This document shows positions 37,843-49,495 of a stretch of 64,000 nucleotides of DNA, in pieces (position 1 is the stretch's first letter; the number at the start of each line of letters is the position of its first letter). Source of the stretch: Diadema setosum (lineage: Eukaryota > Echinodermata > Echinoidea > Diadematoida > Diadematidae); contig NC_092686.1 of assembly GCF_964275005.1 (NCBI RefSeq), positions 45,258,333 to 45,322,332 on the forward strand, given 5' to 3'. The notes beneath the pieces were generated by a model. It saw nothing but the letters and a program-made list of their open reading frames with translations, was not told the DNA's origin and did not search any database. A program made the position numbers and the translations under genes.

Positions 37843-39820
37843 GGGGGGGGAGGGTTTCTTGTACTCCTTCAGTTGATATTTCTGCAATGAATGATATTTC
37901 TCCACCAACTGAACTACCATGGTACTTTACTCTGTTCTGTTCTGTTTTGCTATGTCTGTTGTTTGGATGGGCATGGAAAGACAGTGCAAAGGTCATACAA
38001 ATTGCATGTCCTGTTTGAAGTCGTATGTGACTCACTATGTTGTCCAACTTGTTAGGATAGGTCTGCTTGGTTGGAGATCGTCTCCCGATCCACAGACACA
38101 GCCCCTTTGTTGGATGTCTACAGTAACCATTCACATGTACACCATACTGCTTGATGCCAAAGAGACCTAGATTGCACAAACATGAAAGTCACAGTTAGTA
38201 TCACATGATTCGGACTTGCTGTCACAAACGTTTACAAAAATCATTGAACATTGATTTTCTGACTGTAGCACATTTTCTGTTGGTCTGTCTTCACAATTTA
38301 AAACTATATGTAATTTGCACCTGTAGAACATAATACAGCTACCATAGAAATGGTTAAAAAACTAGTCACCGGATTCAAGCAGTTTCCAATAAATTAGTTT
38401 AATCAATAAACCAGGTATATTATTAATCTTAGAGATCTCAATCTAATCATACATCACTAACATAATAATGAGGTAAATTAAAGTCTTTCATACTGCAGCT
38501 GAAATACAATGTCATATGTATTGAGTACAGAAATACATGGAAATAATCAAAAACAAAAACTTTTAACCAAAAAAAAAAAGAAGATTATATCCAATTAGAA
38601 AAATGGAAGAACTAACTTGTTGCAGATCGCTCCATTTCCAGCAAAGGTGTATCACTGAATGATTTGCTCACTGCATAATTCTGTATTTTAAGAAAGAAAA
38701 AAAGAAAGAAAGATGAGAGTCCGTGCGAATTAAGTCAATGACCACAAGGCTCGTTGGAATAAGACTTCCATTCACAGGAAAGGGGGGGGGGGTCTACAAG
38801 TGAAGCGCAGGAATGAATCACAAACTGCCATCAAAATTGAACACACACGCCATACCTCATTTCTCCATCCCCGAAGAGCAACGAAGGCATCGGTCTCTCT
38901 GCATCGCTGCAGGAAGTCGGCAACCTTTGCTGTCCTCTCTGCATACGTGGTGAGGGCTGACGACAGGTGGATGCCATCGTTGGTCCACTGGAAGAGGTCG
39001 GCATCAGACCCAAGGGCGTTAAGGGTCAGAGGTGGGATGACCCCCACCTGGATCCCATTCACGATGAATGGTCGGTACTGGATCCTCTTTTCACCTGCAG
39101 AATTAGTCATTGTTATCACCAGTGGACAGTCAACTACAGTAAATAGCTTTTCATCTGAAAACAGAGTTTACAGTATGGGAGTCTCTTTTCACCTGTATGC
39201 AAAAGCTAATTTATAGCAGACCCTCTCTTCACCCTCTTTTCACCCAAAGAGCAAGTTAAATCTATGTGGACCTTTATTTTAACTGTAGACTGTACAAAGC
39301 TAAAGTGGATCCTTAATACTGTTCACCTTTCAGGATCCTTAATACTATTCACCTTTCAACAGTACTACATTGTACATGGGCTGACCTAACAGATATCCTA
39401 ATCATCAGTTTGCAATAAAGACAAATCCACGACCTCATTTACAGTTTTTGCTAAGTTGTAACTCGCAGCACTCCTTGTTTTCCAAGAAAAAGGAAGAGAA
39501 TGGGCACTAAGAATGACTGTGAGATCTTAAATGCCACTAATTCAAAGCAAACATTGACATATAACAACGATCATAGCTAACAAACCACATTCTTGCAAGA
39601 CACAGATTGTTAATTTTTTGCAAGATAGTGGCTAGAGGACATCAACAAAATAAATTTTCTGTGAGCACCTGATTTGTATTAACCACATTCTTGTTTTGTT
39701 TTTTCAATGTCAAAAACCACACAATTACCTTCCCACTGAAAGGAGGAGACGTGTTGCACATTGCTCCACATCCGATTTGACCATGACTCAATAACGGACT
39801 CGCCGGTAGTCATAGTTCCA
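32489..39820 (-). CDS. DUF4743-Nudix hydrolase (plant NUDT20/24 and yeast YJR142W type)
   Basis: Exons on the minus strand, 5' to 3': 39820-39729, 39094-38856, 38680-38617, 38166-38036, 37014-36896, 36069-35937, 33628-33532 and a tentative last exon at about 32558-32489. The phases of all but the last chain correctly. The DUF4743 part reads YRPFIVNGIQVGVI...FVALRGWRNE...FSDTPLLEMERSAT, then FGIKQYGVHVNGY and YPNKLDNI. The Nudix box reads KECEEEASI, with the catalytic glutamate cluster kept, followed by YFFEDERGLFPET and LDFLLRHGYITPDT. The family contains Nudix enzymes thought to act on thiamine-diphosphate derivatives; the substrate here is inferred only. An in-frame ATG at 39813-39811 would give a normal family length of about 310 residues, but the exon also joins the upstream CARF exons in phase. 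The last exon (QLLWEKCHTRM, stop at 32489) does not join in frame, so its edge is uncertain or a base is wrong. Confidence 0.82.
33092..33474. mobile_element. TTAA-flanked foldback MITE, family B (383 bp)
   Basis: It is flanked on both sides by TTAA (33088-33091 and 33475-33478). It starts AGGGACTGTACAGTACTGG and ends ccagaactgtacacaccct. Large inverted arms contain 'tttcaaatggctgagatatcc' and 'ggatatctcagccatttca'. Lies in the last intron of the Nudix gene. Confidence 0.88.
33795..34035. repeat. Degenerate minisatellite, about 48-bp unit, five units
   Basis: The block 'ccatcacaact' followed by 'tttgtggtt' and 'ataggacaatgc' recurs at about 33806, 33853, 33903, 33948 and 33996, with substitutions. 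Intronic in the Nudix gene; non-coding. Confidence 0.75.
34565..34855. mobile_element. Foldback element, about 290 bp
   Basis: 'cagtcatcgaggaattctgc' near 34620 is mirrored by 'gcagaattcctcgatgactg' near 34783, and the symmetry continues outward through 'tgtctttgccaatcagcag' and its complement at about 34848. Target-site repeats are not evident. Confidence 0.75.
35080..35840. repeat. Dispersed element with degenerate tandem monomers rich in TGACCTTTGACC
   Basis: Monomers of roughly 120 bases repeat the order 'aagtttca..', 'cttgagc..ttccaagatacgga', 'gtgaaattctaacattttgac', 'ttgacctttgac'. The last part has 'acggacggacgcaagg' and ends 'cctccggcaccacttcgtggcggaggcataaaaa', a small hairpin end found in many marine invertebrate repeats. 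Non-coding; intron of the Nudix gene. Confidence 0.65.
36482..36866. mobile_element. TTAA-flanked foldback MITE, family B (385 bp)
   Basis: TTAA lies at 36478-36481 and 36867-36870. The sequence is highly similar to the copy at 33092-33474 in the same orientation, including both terminal repeats. It ends about 30 bases from the donor of the Nudix-box exon (minus strand). Confidence 0.88.
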
Positions 39821-39859
39821 CTGCTTGGCAAAAACAGAACACAAGAAGACAAAATTAAG

Positions 39860-40064
39860 TGATACCACTGAAAAATGAGATTTTGTGGAATTCTTCTTGT
39901 ATTTTCTTCATATTATTGTTCAAAATGACATCATGAGCTCTGGTAGTCTCCGTACCCAGCAATGACGGCACCTTATCTTTCAGGATTCACAAATTTTGAA
40001 TCGATGGTATGATTTTCCTCAAAATGTCACTAATGTGTGTTTATTCAGAGAATGGTGACACACT
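39860..40064. mobile_element. Half copy of TTAA-type MITE family C
   Basis: 'gagattttgtggaattcttc', 'gacatcatgagctctggtag' and 'gatggtatgattttcctcaaa' match the right half of family C. It stops where the family B copy at 40065 begins, suggesting nested insertion. Confidence 0.55.
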
Positions 40065-40439
40065 TGGGATGGTATAGTATTGGTTGAGATGAGGATTGGG
40101 CTTTTAACTTTTTGTGAGATACCAAGAAACCACTTATGAAATAGTACAGAGCATACCATTCTACCAGGAATTCAAAGTTTATTTGATGAAAATTGGTTCT
40201 GGAATGGCCGAGACATCCAAAAAGCAATGTAAAACAAAGTGATCGTAATAAAAGGTGGGTACCACCTTTCATTAGGATCGCTCTGTTTTGGATTTCTCAG
40301 CCATTTCAAAACCAGATTTCATCAATAAATGTTGGATTGGAATTACATGCTCTTTCATATTTCATAAGAGGTTCTTATTATCTCACCAAAAAATGTTAGA
40401 AACCTGAAGTTTGGTCTCAACCAACACTATACGATCCCT
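40065..40439. mobile_element. TTAA-type foldback MITE, family B (left end worn)
   Basis: The right end ccaacactatacgatccct is followed by TTAA at 40440-40443. Arms with 'gaaaattggttctggaatgg' and 'ccatttcaaaaccagatttc' are mirrored as in the other family B copies. It lies just 3' (minus-strand sense) of the last CARF exon, so it would fall in the intron of a fusion transcript or in the CARF 3' UTR. Confidence 0.75.
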
Positions 40440-40465
40440 TTAATAGATGATTTTTGTGGGCTCAC

Positions 40466-43400
40466 CTGTTGGAGTTCCTGGCCCTTCTCAAATGAGACCT
40501 TGTATCAGCTGCTGTTGGGTTGTATCTGTGCCCACCAGCGGCTAGGTTGGAGTCAGTCGGGAGGACCTCGTTTCTGACAAAAGAGCCTAGACGTTGTTCT
40601 AACTCTTTGATGTTATCCACTCCCCCTGAAACAAGCTCTTGGATCTTCCCGACAATCTCTGGATCTAGTTGCTCCTTGGCTCCAGTAATCTAGCAAAATG
40701 GCAAAGGGCACATAAATGATGGGCAAACTATGGCTTTTATTGTCTTTATGGAAATAACTACAATTACTACACCCAAAGCTTTAATTCTTGATCTGTGCTT
40801 CGTTTGCAGGCTAGCATGCATGCTGGGGTGCATGCTTTGTCGATTGGCACAGATGTCCGGGAACTAAATGTCAGCAAATAGATATTACCTACTCCCCCAA
40901 TCCCTACTGCATCACCATAAAAAATGTCATGCTGGTCTGCGGCTTATTGCTACACCTAATTTGGCTTGCTAACTTTCCAACTACAACGCTAGGTCAAGTG
41001 TACATGGATTAGTGAATGCTGGTGAGAAAGCTTGGCAAGTTAAAGTTAAGTAATTGGCACATTATCATAATTGTTTACAAAGTACTGACATCATCACATG
41101 TGTACATGGAATTATCCAAACACTTTCCAACACATTCCAACCTGGGATGGAATGTGCTGTAACAGCAAGGTGATGCTGCACAATAACCATTTTCTATGAA
41201 TCAGTGTTGTGCGAGTAAAAACCATGATCTTGAAGTTAATATCATCTACAGGAGGTGCCCACACTCTAACTGTCAGGCAAGACAGCCTATAGAAAGTAGT
41301 GACTGTTAAAACCAGTAAATGGAGTGACAGGTTAACGTTGCTGGTTCCAGAGGCGAGTTGTCTATGACAGCATCTATTCAGTGAAAGATAAAAATGCTTG
41401 CTTTGCAAATGTGATTCAGAAATTTACCATAATATTCAGTCCAATTTATACAGTTGAATTACAATACTGGATTTTACTTTGATCTTGTGATGCTTGTGGT
41501 CACTCAGTCCTGGAAGATGGACGTGGTAGCAGAGTGTGGCTGGAACGTCCCTCCCTTTCTTTGCCAGGTCCCTCCGCAGTGCGGCTGCTACTGACTTGCG
41601 CAATCTACCGGTGTCCTTTGAAAGCTATCCATATTGAACAAAATACAGACAAGATATAGGATAAATTATGCTGATGAAGTTTTCCTTCATGAATTGTCAA
41701 TGAAGAGATATATCTTGTGTGCCACTTTCTCATCTTTTTTTTTTTTTTTTTTTGTCTTGCAGATCGAGTCTGGACTACTCTAATCATGGTCCATGCTCTG
41801 ATGTTCCCACTAATGCCATCTTTCATGTACTAGACCATATTCCTTCTTCATCTTACAAACTGCCAGCTGTACCTTGTCAAATAAATAACATAAGTCATGC
41901 AAGGCATGCAATGACTATAATAGTCTGCATATCAACATGCACTGTAAGGAGTAGAAGTGACTTTTGGCACACCCCTCCCTGTAAACAGACTCACCTGTAG
42001 TCCCATGAACTCACTTTATACTCTGGAAACTTTGCGATGCACTTGATACTGACTTCAGCTGGGCAATCCACTTTCTTTGTTGTATTAGCTCTAGCGTGAG
42101 GCTTCTTTGATATATCTCTCTGAAAAAAAAAAAAGCAAATGAAAAATACACACAAGGATAGTATTATAAGCTAAAACAATGTCTGTGGAAAGACAGTTAT
42201 GTTGAAATGACTGTATCTGGAAGATATATCAACCAATCCAAATAGACACAAATCCTAAAACATTATAACTTCTAATGCATGATTCCATGATTAGCCTTAC
42301 TGACATAAATTTAGAATGAATGTATTACTTGGGACATATCTTAATATCTAAAGCAGAAGATGGGGTCAGCATCACCATTACAGCAAACACAAAGCATGTT
42401 AAAAACTACATTCAAATAAAGATAAGAGTAAAGGTGGCATATGAGACTGTCATCAATAATCATACAAGCACATGACATGCAGGAAAAAGGAAGAACACAT
42501 CTCATGTCAAATAGTTTTCAGGAAAATGAGGTGTGAATGTACGTGTAGCAAAACGCATACAAAAAGAATATAAACATGTGTGACATGCAAATTTTAGGGT
42601 ATTATAACCGTAGACAAAATCAGGTGGAACTTCTATCTACAGTGATCTGGACTTGATCTCTTCTGTTACTGAAGACAAGTACAATGGCTTGAATGTGATA
42701 TAAGCACTACTGGGGTAGTTTGCAAACCACACTGAAGACAGATTAATCCTAAGTCCTCCCTATCATCATACCTCCAAGTTTGAATAGAGTAAGAGGACGT
42801 AACTTGAAGTTAAAGCATTCTTACATGACCATCCGAAGTCACACATGAATTCACACATTGAATCCATTTCAAAAGCAATAATTTATAGAGCTGTTGACTG
42901 GAGCAAAATCTACAACTGAATGTGATGTTGCAATTTGTGTACTGTAATGAAAGTATACCTGCTCCTTTTCCAAGCGTCTTGCTTCTTTCAGCTTTGCCTG
43001 CCTGTCAGGTCCCATATGACACTGCAGGATGCGCTTTCCAATAAAGATGAATGGAATACCATCAAACGGAATAGGATGACTGCATTCTAGTTGCCATCGT
43101 ATCTTTTTATGGTCCAAATCTATAAAGGAAATGCAATCAAAGTTTGGGCTTTTTGCAGTAATTTCACATAATGAGCAAGTACACAAAATGAATGAAAAAA
43201 CAAACATGAAAATCACGCTCAAGGTCAAGATCATGGTCATAGCATTATACTTTCACATTATTGGACTGCAAAGCACACTTGCAAAGTTGTTGCAAAATCC
43301 AATTTAGATGCTCTCAAGGAACTAGAAATCAAACACACTGCTCAAATTTGTCTTCCATATGATACCTCTCGCTGTCATACAAATCTCATCAGACTCCTCG

Positions 43401-43531
43401 AAACATTTGATTTTCCCAGAGGCAATTCCGGCACCAGTTAGGCAAGAAATCACTTGGATGGACAATATAAAAAAACAAAAACAACAATAGGAGAAAGGGG
43501 TCACCAGAGTAGTGGCAGAGTATGGCACCTA

Positions 43532-43602
<71 letters not shown>

Positions 43603-46134
43603 ATTAACTCATATTCTGGTCGCTTATAGTACTACACACTCTTTTTTTTTACATCCTATCTTGGTCTGCATACTACAGTTCCATGACATACTATGCTCCT
43701 GTGACAATTGCTCCCATGGAATATCTGCATGCTGAGCCAAACATAAATTCTACCCACAATACTACCAAGCGGAGTGTACCATTGCTGCAATGTTGCTTCA
43801 TCTTCACAGGCTGCATATACAGCCCTATTTGGAGATAACAGAAGAACTGAGAGATGTTATTCAACATAATGGACCATAATTGGCTCCTAATGGCTCCTGG
43901 GAGTGTAAGAATGGCATGAACATCATCACAGGTCACAGCTAGAGTAGAGGTATAGGTTCTCTACAATGTACATCTATATGTCACAATGAAAGTGACAATT
44001 TTGAAATCCACACTGCAGTGACTCTTACATTGGGTCAATTTTTGGAATTTAGAGATTTGACCGAACGAGTTTGTTATAGAAATGGATTGACTGGTCAAAT
44101 AATCTTTTGTATGTGAACCGAATTTTATTGGAAATAAACCTTGAGAGGTAACGGTACATGGCATGTGTGAAGTTATCCTTATCGGAGTAAACCCACGCGA
44201 CACTAATACACAGCCATCTCTACACAGCACATGCTGAGCACAGCGTCTACCCTGGTCAGGCTAGAGCAGCAGAGGCTTGGTTGTTAAGTAGACATCTAGG
44301 TTTCTATAGACAGTGTTTGGTAGCTCCATGCCTAGACCTGCGAGGTGGGGATGGAGAAGGAATTGAAATTTTTGCTATGAAGTCATTCTCAGTGCAGCTC
44401 TGGTGTCAAGACAACACTTGGAGAGAATCAAAGTTTTTTTTTGTTGTTGTTTTTTGTTTTGTTTTGTTTTTTTCTGGAAACCTAACCTGTCTAGAACTAC
44501 AGTCCCACCTCGATTATACAGATAATGATTAACCAGATTCTTTGTTATCCGGCTGTGGACTGGCGGACAATTGTGTTTTGTTTTCATGTATTTTCAGTGC
44601 CAAATATCACTCAAAACAAACATGGAGTGAATTATAGTCCCATGATGGAAATGGACATGATAAAACAATCAACACTTTGCTCTTGAACCAGAGATTTATT
44701 ACCATTTATACAGTTGGTATCTGAGACACTTTATTCAGCAATGTTATCGACAGCTGCTAGTAACTAACTGTGACTAGCCCGAATGCGAACGCGAAGCATT
44801 TATTCTATATAAAAACTGTGTACATGGTATCTGCCCTGTGGTTAGTTAACAAGGTCAAGGGAGCAATGTAAATACTGACACATGATTCAATCAGGGATGG
44901 CACTAACTCTGGAGTGCTCCCTTCGCGTTCGGCGTTCGGGCTGTGTTTCGCAGTTAGGATGGCACCATGTTCAACCCACCGAGGACGAGTCCCGAGTACA
45001 GTCGGGCAGGTGTCTATGGGAAATGCGTTTTGTAGCAAAATCAGTCCGTCGATCCTCAACAGGTTAAAGCAGGTCACTTTGTCTCAATGGTATTTGAGCA
45101 TATCTCTCTTATCCGCCCAAATCGCTTATAAATCCTGAAGCCTGCTGGTCCTGATGTGGCAGGTAAATAATCGAGGTCGAACTGTATTAAAAGCAAGCCA
45201 CCCATAATCAAAATTCAACCATAATGCTGTCTAGATTTGACCTGTCAGCTACATTGTGCATATCATAGAAACCTATGCTTTTTATGCAGCTGAATTGTGG
45301 GACGGGTGGTCAAACCTTGGTGCAGGTTTTCAGGTAAATTCAAGATCCAGAAACAGCATTCATGCCTGAATATCAGGAAAAACAACTTCACTCACAGGGT
45401 AGTATCTCACTGCACTGGAACATGCTACCAAAGTCAGCTGTGGAAGCAACTACAGTTAACCCATTGAGGACGAGTCCCGAGTATACTCGGGCAGGCCAGG
45501 TGTCTATGGGAAATGCGTGTTGTAGCAAAATCAAACCATCCTCAACGGGTTAACAGATTCAAGTCAGAAGTAGATGCATTCCTGTCAAAGAAGTACAAGT
45601 TAACATTTTCCGCAGAGTAATCATCTCAAATACTAATTTTTTTTAGCAGTCATTACTGCAATAAAAGACGAGGATTTAAGTTTGATATAGGTCTAGAACG
45701 TTCTACAGTGGAAACCTACTGAAAGCGGGAGGGCATTACAAGACTACTGCTTTTCCAGAAGCCCGACAAGACAGGTGAATACAGGTGAATAAATCAAAAT
45801 TACGTTTTCTGTTCTCATGCCCACCCCGTACCCAATTACCACAACACGTTACTACTGGTACTGTCTGGTTAGCGCGCCCGGAGCCGAGCCCCGGGCCGGC
45901 CCGGGGTTAACTATACACAGCCCAGTCGCCGCTGTACATACGTTTCGCGTAGCGTATTAACAGCGTCTGGTCGGGCTAGCCCGGGGTATACTCACTGTAA
46001 TCAAACTCCACTTTGCCGTAATGTTTTTGAGTAGTTACAGATACATATTTCGTTGACGTTTCGTCTTGGAATGATCTTACAGCCTCGATGGCTTGCTGAT
46101 GACTGCTAACTATAATGTCTCTGGCTGTGGTCAT
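40466..46134 (-). CDS. CARF/ALS2CR8-domain protein (calcium-responsive transcription factor-like)
   Basis: Exons on the minus strand: 46134-45996 (start ATG), 43119-42959, 42119-42015, 41624-41478 and 40689-40466. Together they give 258 codons plus two bases with consistent phases. Hallmarks of the CARF domain follow in order: an N-terminal FQDETSTKYVSV helix-strand, IPFDGIPFIFIGKRILQCHMGPD, KKVDCPAEVSIKCIAKFPEYK split around an intron, a basic RLRKSVAAALRRDLAKKG helix, YHVHLPGLSDHKHH, and HRYNPTAADTRSHLRRA at the end. Vertebrate CARF is a neuronal calcium-regulated DNA-binding factor; many invertebrates carry several shorter proteins with only this domain, whose role is unknown. The last exon ends AAC AG before GTGAGC; reading through gives a stop at once, so this may be either a terminal exon or be spliced in phase to the Nudix exons downstream. 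A GC-rich foldback sits in intron 1. Confidence 0.78.
43531..43602. repeat. (GAT)n microsatellite
   Basis: About 24 GAT units in intron 1 of the CARF gene. Translated frames over it (poly-Met, poly-Ile/Ser) are artefacts. Confidence 0.95.
44500..45184. mobile_element. TA-flanked pogo/mariner-like non-autonomous element with nested MITE
   Basis: CAGTCCCACCTCGATTAT at the left (TA at 44498-44499) is mirrored by ATAATCGAGGTCGAACTG at the right (TA at 45185-45186). The 'CCTCGATTAT' end recalls pogo/Tigger-type termini. No transposase frame remains. A 90-bp TTAA-type MITE sits inside at 44975-45063. Confidence 0.75.
44975..45063. mobile_element. 90-bp TTAA-target micro-MITE, copy 1
   Basis: It reads CCCACCGAGGACGAGTCCCG at the left and gatcctcaacagg at the right, with TTAA following. 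It contains the hairpin CCCGAGTACAGTCGGG. Nested in the pogo-like element at 44500-45184. Confidence 0.75.
45355..45620 (+). mobile_element. LINE 3' remnant split by a micro-MITE
   Basis: The translation SISLHWNMLPKSAVEATTVN before the insertion and RFKSEVDAFLSKKYKLTFSAE-like sequence after it match the C-terminal motif of LINE polymerases (VV..WNSLP..VV.A.SVN.FK..LD). The two halves are separated by the TTAA-flanked element at 45460-45549. Confidence 0.65.
45460..45549. mobile_element. 90-bp TTAA-target micro-MITE, copy 2 (best preserved)
   Basis: Perfect TTAA at 45456-45459 and 45550-45553. Terminal repeats CCCATTGAGGA and TCCTCAACGGG. Inside is the hairpin CCCGAGTATACTCGGG. The TTAA duplication, CCC/GGG ends and small size fit a piggyBac-mobilised MITE. 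Confidence 0.88.
45900..45988. repeat. GC-rich foldback, copy 1 (CARF intron 1, next to exon 1)
   Basis: 'ggggttaactatacacagcc' at the left and 'cagcgtctggtcgggctagc' at the right are partly inverted; the same two blocks recur at 49425-49495. It lies within 10 bases of the exon 1 donor of the CARF gene. Confidence 0.65.
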
Positions 46135-49100
46135 GTCGGCAGATCCCCATGTTCATGCGAAGTATTTACACCCACTGTTCTACTGTCAGGTGCTGCAGTG
46201 CTGATGCTGATAAGAGTGCGATTGTGATCCCAGCCAGCCACATCCACAGTACTAAGGCCTCACATGTCCCACACTCACAGCCCCATCCATCCGCCAGCAG
46301 TGGTGGTGCACGAAAAATCCACCCGACCTATTTTTTTGGCTGCTACGTTCAGCTCAGCAGGAAGGAGGACTGTTGCGTAATAGTGTACAACGCACGGTAC
46401 CCAGGCCCCACGTGTTTGTTTTTGTTTTCATTTCTCGACGGGCCACTACTCAGTACTCCTGAGCAGAAAGTAGGGCTCCACCGCCCTCGTAAAAGAAAAA
46501 AAGAATAAAGAAAATACATACATAACTATATAAAAAAAAAAAAATAAGTAAATAGATAAGTAAAGATTTTTTACATTTACTACCAATGATTCAATTGGTA
46601 TAAGGTATAAAAAAGGAAAAATCGTTATTTCGTATGATAGGCAGAATCAATTTGATTCTTTATGCCGACCATTCAAATTAAAGGCAGTAGTATTTGTATT
46701 TGGTTTTGTTTTTTGTTTTTTTTTCCAGTGTGAGCTAGGGACTGCAGGACAAGTGGGGTGTCAAGGTCAATAATAATACCCCCCCCCCCCCCGCGCTTAG
46801 ACGGGAAGAATTTCAGGGCGGAATACAGGTGGAATTGGGTTTTGAAATTCATGATTCTTTCTATCAAGTTTTTTTTTTTCCATTTCTTGTGTGTGTGGGG
46901 GGGGGGGGAGGGGAGGGGGAGCTGATGGGCCTGGCCTCCATGGATGCTAACCAAACTCATAGTGAACTTATCCTGCAGCGTTTCACGTGCAAATCATTGA
47001 ATTTGATTTAAATGTGAATATGACGCGGTATAACGGCAGCTATCGGGTCCCAAGATATTGGCTGATGCATGTCCTAAACGATCATGATGCAGATGCAAGC
47101 GAAAAAGAAAGTGTTATTTGTAGATTAAAAAAAAAAAAAAACATCTCAGTGAAACTGCAGTTGTATTAATACCATTACGGGGATTTTTCACATTTCAAAG
47201 GCCTACTTTTTGATAACATTTTGGCTGCTGCATAATAATTAAAGTCGAACTGAGACTTTCTTAAACACTAAGCCAAATTAACCGAAATTGCATACACGAT
47301 GCCAATAATTTTAATATCATGAGGTCATGAGATAATAAAGATCGATTTATATGCCCCCCCCCCCCCCATGGAATACGAAAGGAATTTTGTCCATCGACAT
47401 TATTCCTGTAGTCTGAGTAGCCTGTAAACGAGTCCGTGGCGTGATATAAAGAATAATTATGTCGTTTTTAATCTATTACCGTATATCTCTCAAAAGTAAT
47501 TCCAACCAAACTACGCTCACCCACGTTTCGGATTCCTTTTGCGATCAGTCAGTCCATCGATTCATTCTTTCATTTTAATTTTCACGATTAGAAACTCATT
47601 CAGCAAAAAAAAAAAAAAAAAAAAAGTTTTCTTAAAACAGGGTACAACAACATGATCATGTTTATAGTTCCCCATTGTTCCCAAAGTTTAGTAGAGCAAA
47701 GGCGAGAAAAATGTTGACAAGTGCTTCAAAAATATGCAACTAATTCAAATGGAATGTGCTAATAAAACATATCAATTCTAGACAGACCTTGGCCTATATT
47801 GATTATGTACACACATTTAAGAAAAACCCTTGTCATTTTTGTCATGCTTGCTGCTTATAACCATTTGCCCACCCCCGGGTCCCTCCTCTCCGAGGTCGAT
47901 CACGATAAGTTTGTAATTTATACACGTCTGCGGCATGAACAAATCATAATTTAGGTCTAGGCATAATCTATCCCAAGCGACTGTGCTTCGATACTCCATT
48001 CTTTCTTATTTCCCTAATTTTTCTCTATTTTTTTATTTCTTTTTTACATAGAGGGATATAGGCGCCTATTATCGTTAATCTGGAATTCACTGCTTGTCTT
48101 CAACTCAACTTAGACTGAAAGCCCAAACTAACAATTTTTATCGCCCCACCCCAACAAAGAGAAGATTTTGCAATTTTGCAATATCCAAAATGGATTCTTA
48201 ATTATAAATATTTTTTTAGTTAGAATTTGTCAGTTTGATGACCTTTCACCTCATCGGATCATTAGGCCAATACTACGGGCCAAATTCTTGTTACATAAAA
48301 TTGAAAATTTCTTTGTTTTATATAACTGTTTTCTTCACTGGATTTTCCTAACTCAGCGCATTGATTGTCTTTCTTCATGGATAATTTTGGTGTGGCCTTT
48401 GTGAATCGATTCAAGATGGCTTGGGCTGTATTACAGCTGATCACTATACTTGATTAGCAAGGACTATACTTGAATGTCTTGATTAGCAAGGAAGAGTCCT
48501 CGAATATTACAATGTATCAGCTATTGTAGTTATGTAGGTCTGCATCGGTCTCGAAATCATACATCAGTCTGATTGTCAATGGTCACTATTAACTGAATTT
48601 GAATACAGTATGTATTTGTTGTTGTTGATGATGTTGTTGATGTTGTTGTTGTTGATGTTGATGTTATTGTTGTTGTTGTTGTTGTTGCTGTTGTTGTTGT
48701 TGTGGTTGTTGTTGTGGTTGTTGCAGCTGCTCTTTGTTTAATGCTTTAAATTATTGGTAACTTGCGAGAGTTGCTCTTTAGAGATACCATAGCGTGCGTT
48801 TGGCTGAAGATGATTGCAAATAATGCAACGTGCTCGGCACTCTGTGGTGTAAACACGAGCTCACTGCAGCACGTGCACTGCTACACAGGTTCTGCGTGGC
48901 GCGCCCGGAGCGGGAATCCGGTCCAGCTAGCTAGCTCTAGCTAGCTTAGCCAGGTAAAGTCGAACTGACCCCATGCACCATACCCACTCCAGCAGCAGCT
49001 GCGCTTGTCAACACACAGGGTGCTCGCTCGGAGACGTCTGAGCTGAGGTTGCCTTGTTTTAGACGTAATACGTTATACGTCCACTAGACGACGAGGGAAA

Positions 49101-49400
49101 ACACATTGCAGAAACACGTCGTTGCAATATGCGAGAGAATGCAACAAAACGCTGGATACATTGTGCAATCCCATGATCCAAGGTTGCCCTGTGCGACGAG
49201 CAGAAAACTCGAACTTGATGTAGGTGATGTGTTGCCAGCTATTGAACACAGTGAACTAACGTTAGCTGGTGATAAATGATTTTGCTAAGTGACTCTTTGA
49301 CCTGTCAGTGTTTGCTGGACCGGAATCATACTGAAAATCACATCATCAAGTGTCACGCAGCTCAGCTCAGTAGTGCCGAACACCCAAGTGTAGACGACCC
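46135..49400. other. Intergenic region between the divergent CARF and Tudor genes
   Basis: No gene recognised. It contains short poly-G, poly-C and poly-A runs (46780, 46895, 47354, 47605) and a (GTT)n array. The interval should hold the promoters of both genes; no TATA box was identified with confidence. CpG content rises toward 48830-49500. Confidence 0.45.
48617..48722. repeat. (GTT)n imperfect microsatellite
   Basis: About 100 bases of GTT repeats with GAT, GCT and GGT variants, upstream of the Tudor gene. Confidence 0.92.
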
Positions 49401-49424
49401 TACCTAGTACCTGGGCCTGGGATC

Positions 49425-49495
49425 GGGTAACTATACACAGCCCGCGCCCAGTCGCTGTTTGTTCTATAGCGAAGCCACAGCGTCTGGTCGGGCTA
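49425..49495. repeat. GC-rich foldback, copy 2 (upstream of Tudor gene)
   Basis: 'gggtaactatacacagcccg' and 'acagcgtctggtcgggctag' repeat the blocks at 45900-45988. The copy lies about 570 bases upstream of the predicted start codon of the Tudor gene. Confidence 0.6.

Noticed and set aside
43454-43735. Open frame with a long methionine run
   Set aside because: It is the translation of a (GAT)n microsatellite in an intron; no conserved sequence on either side.
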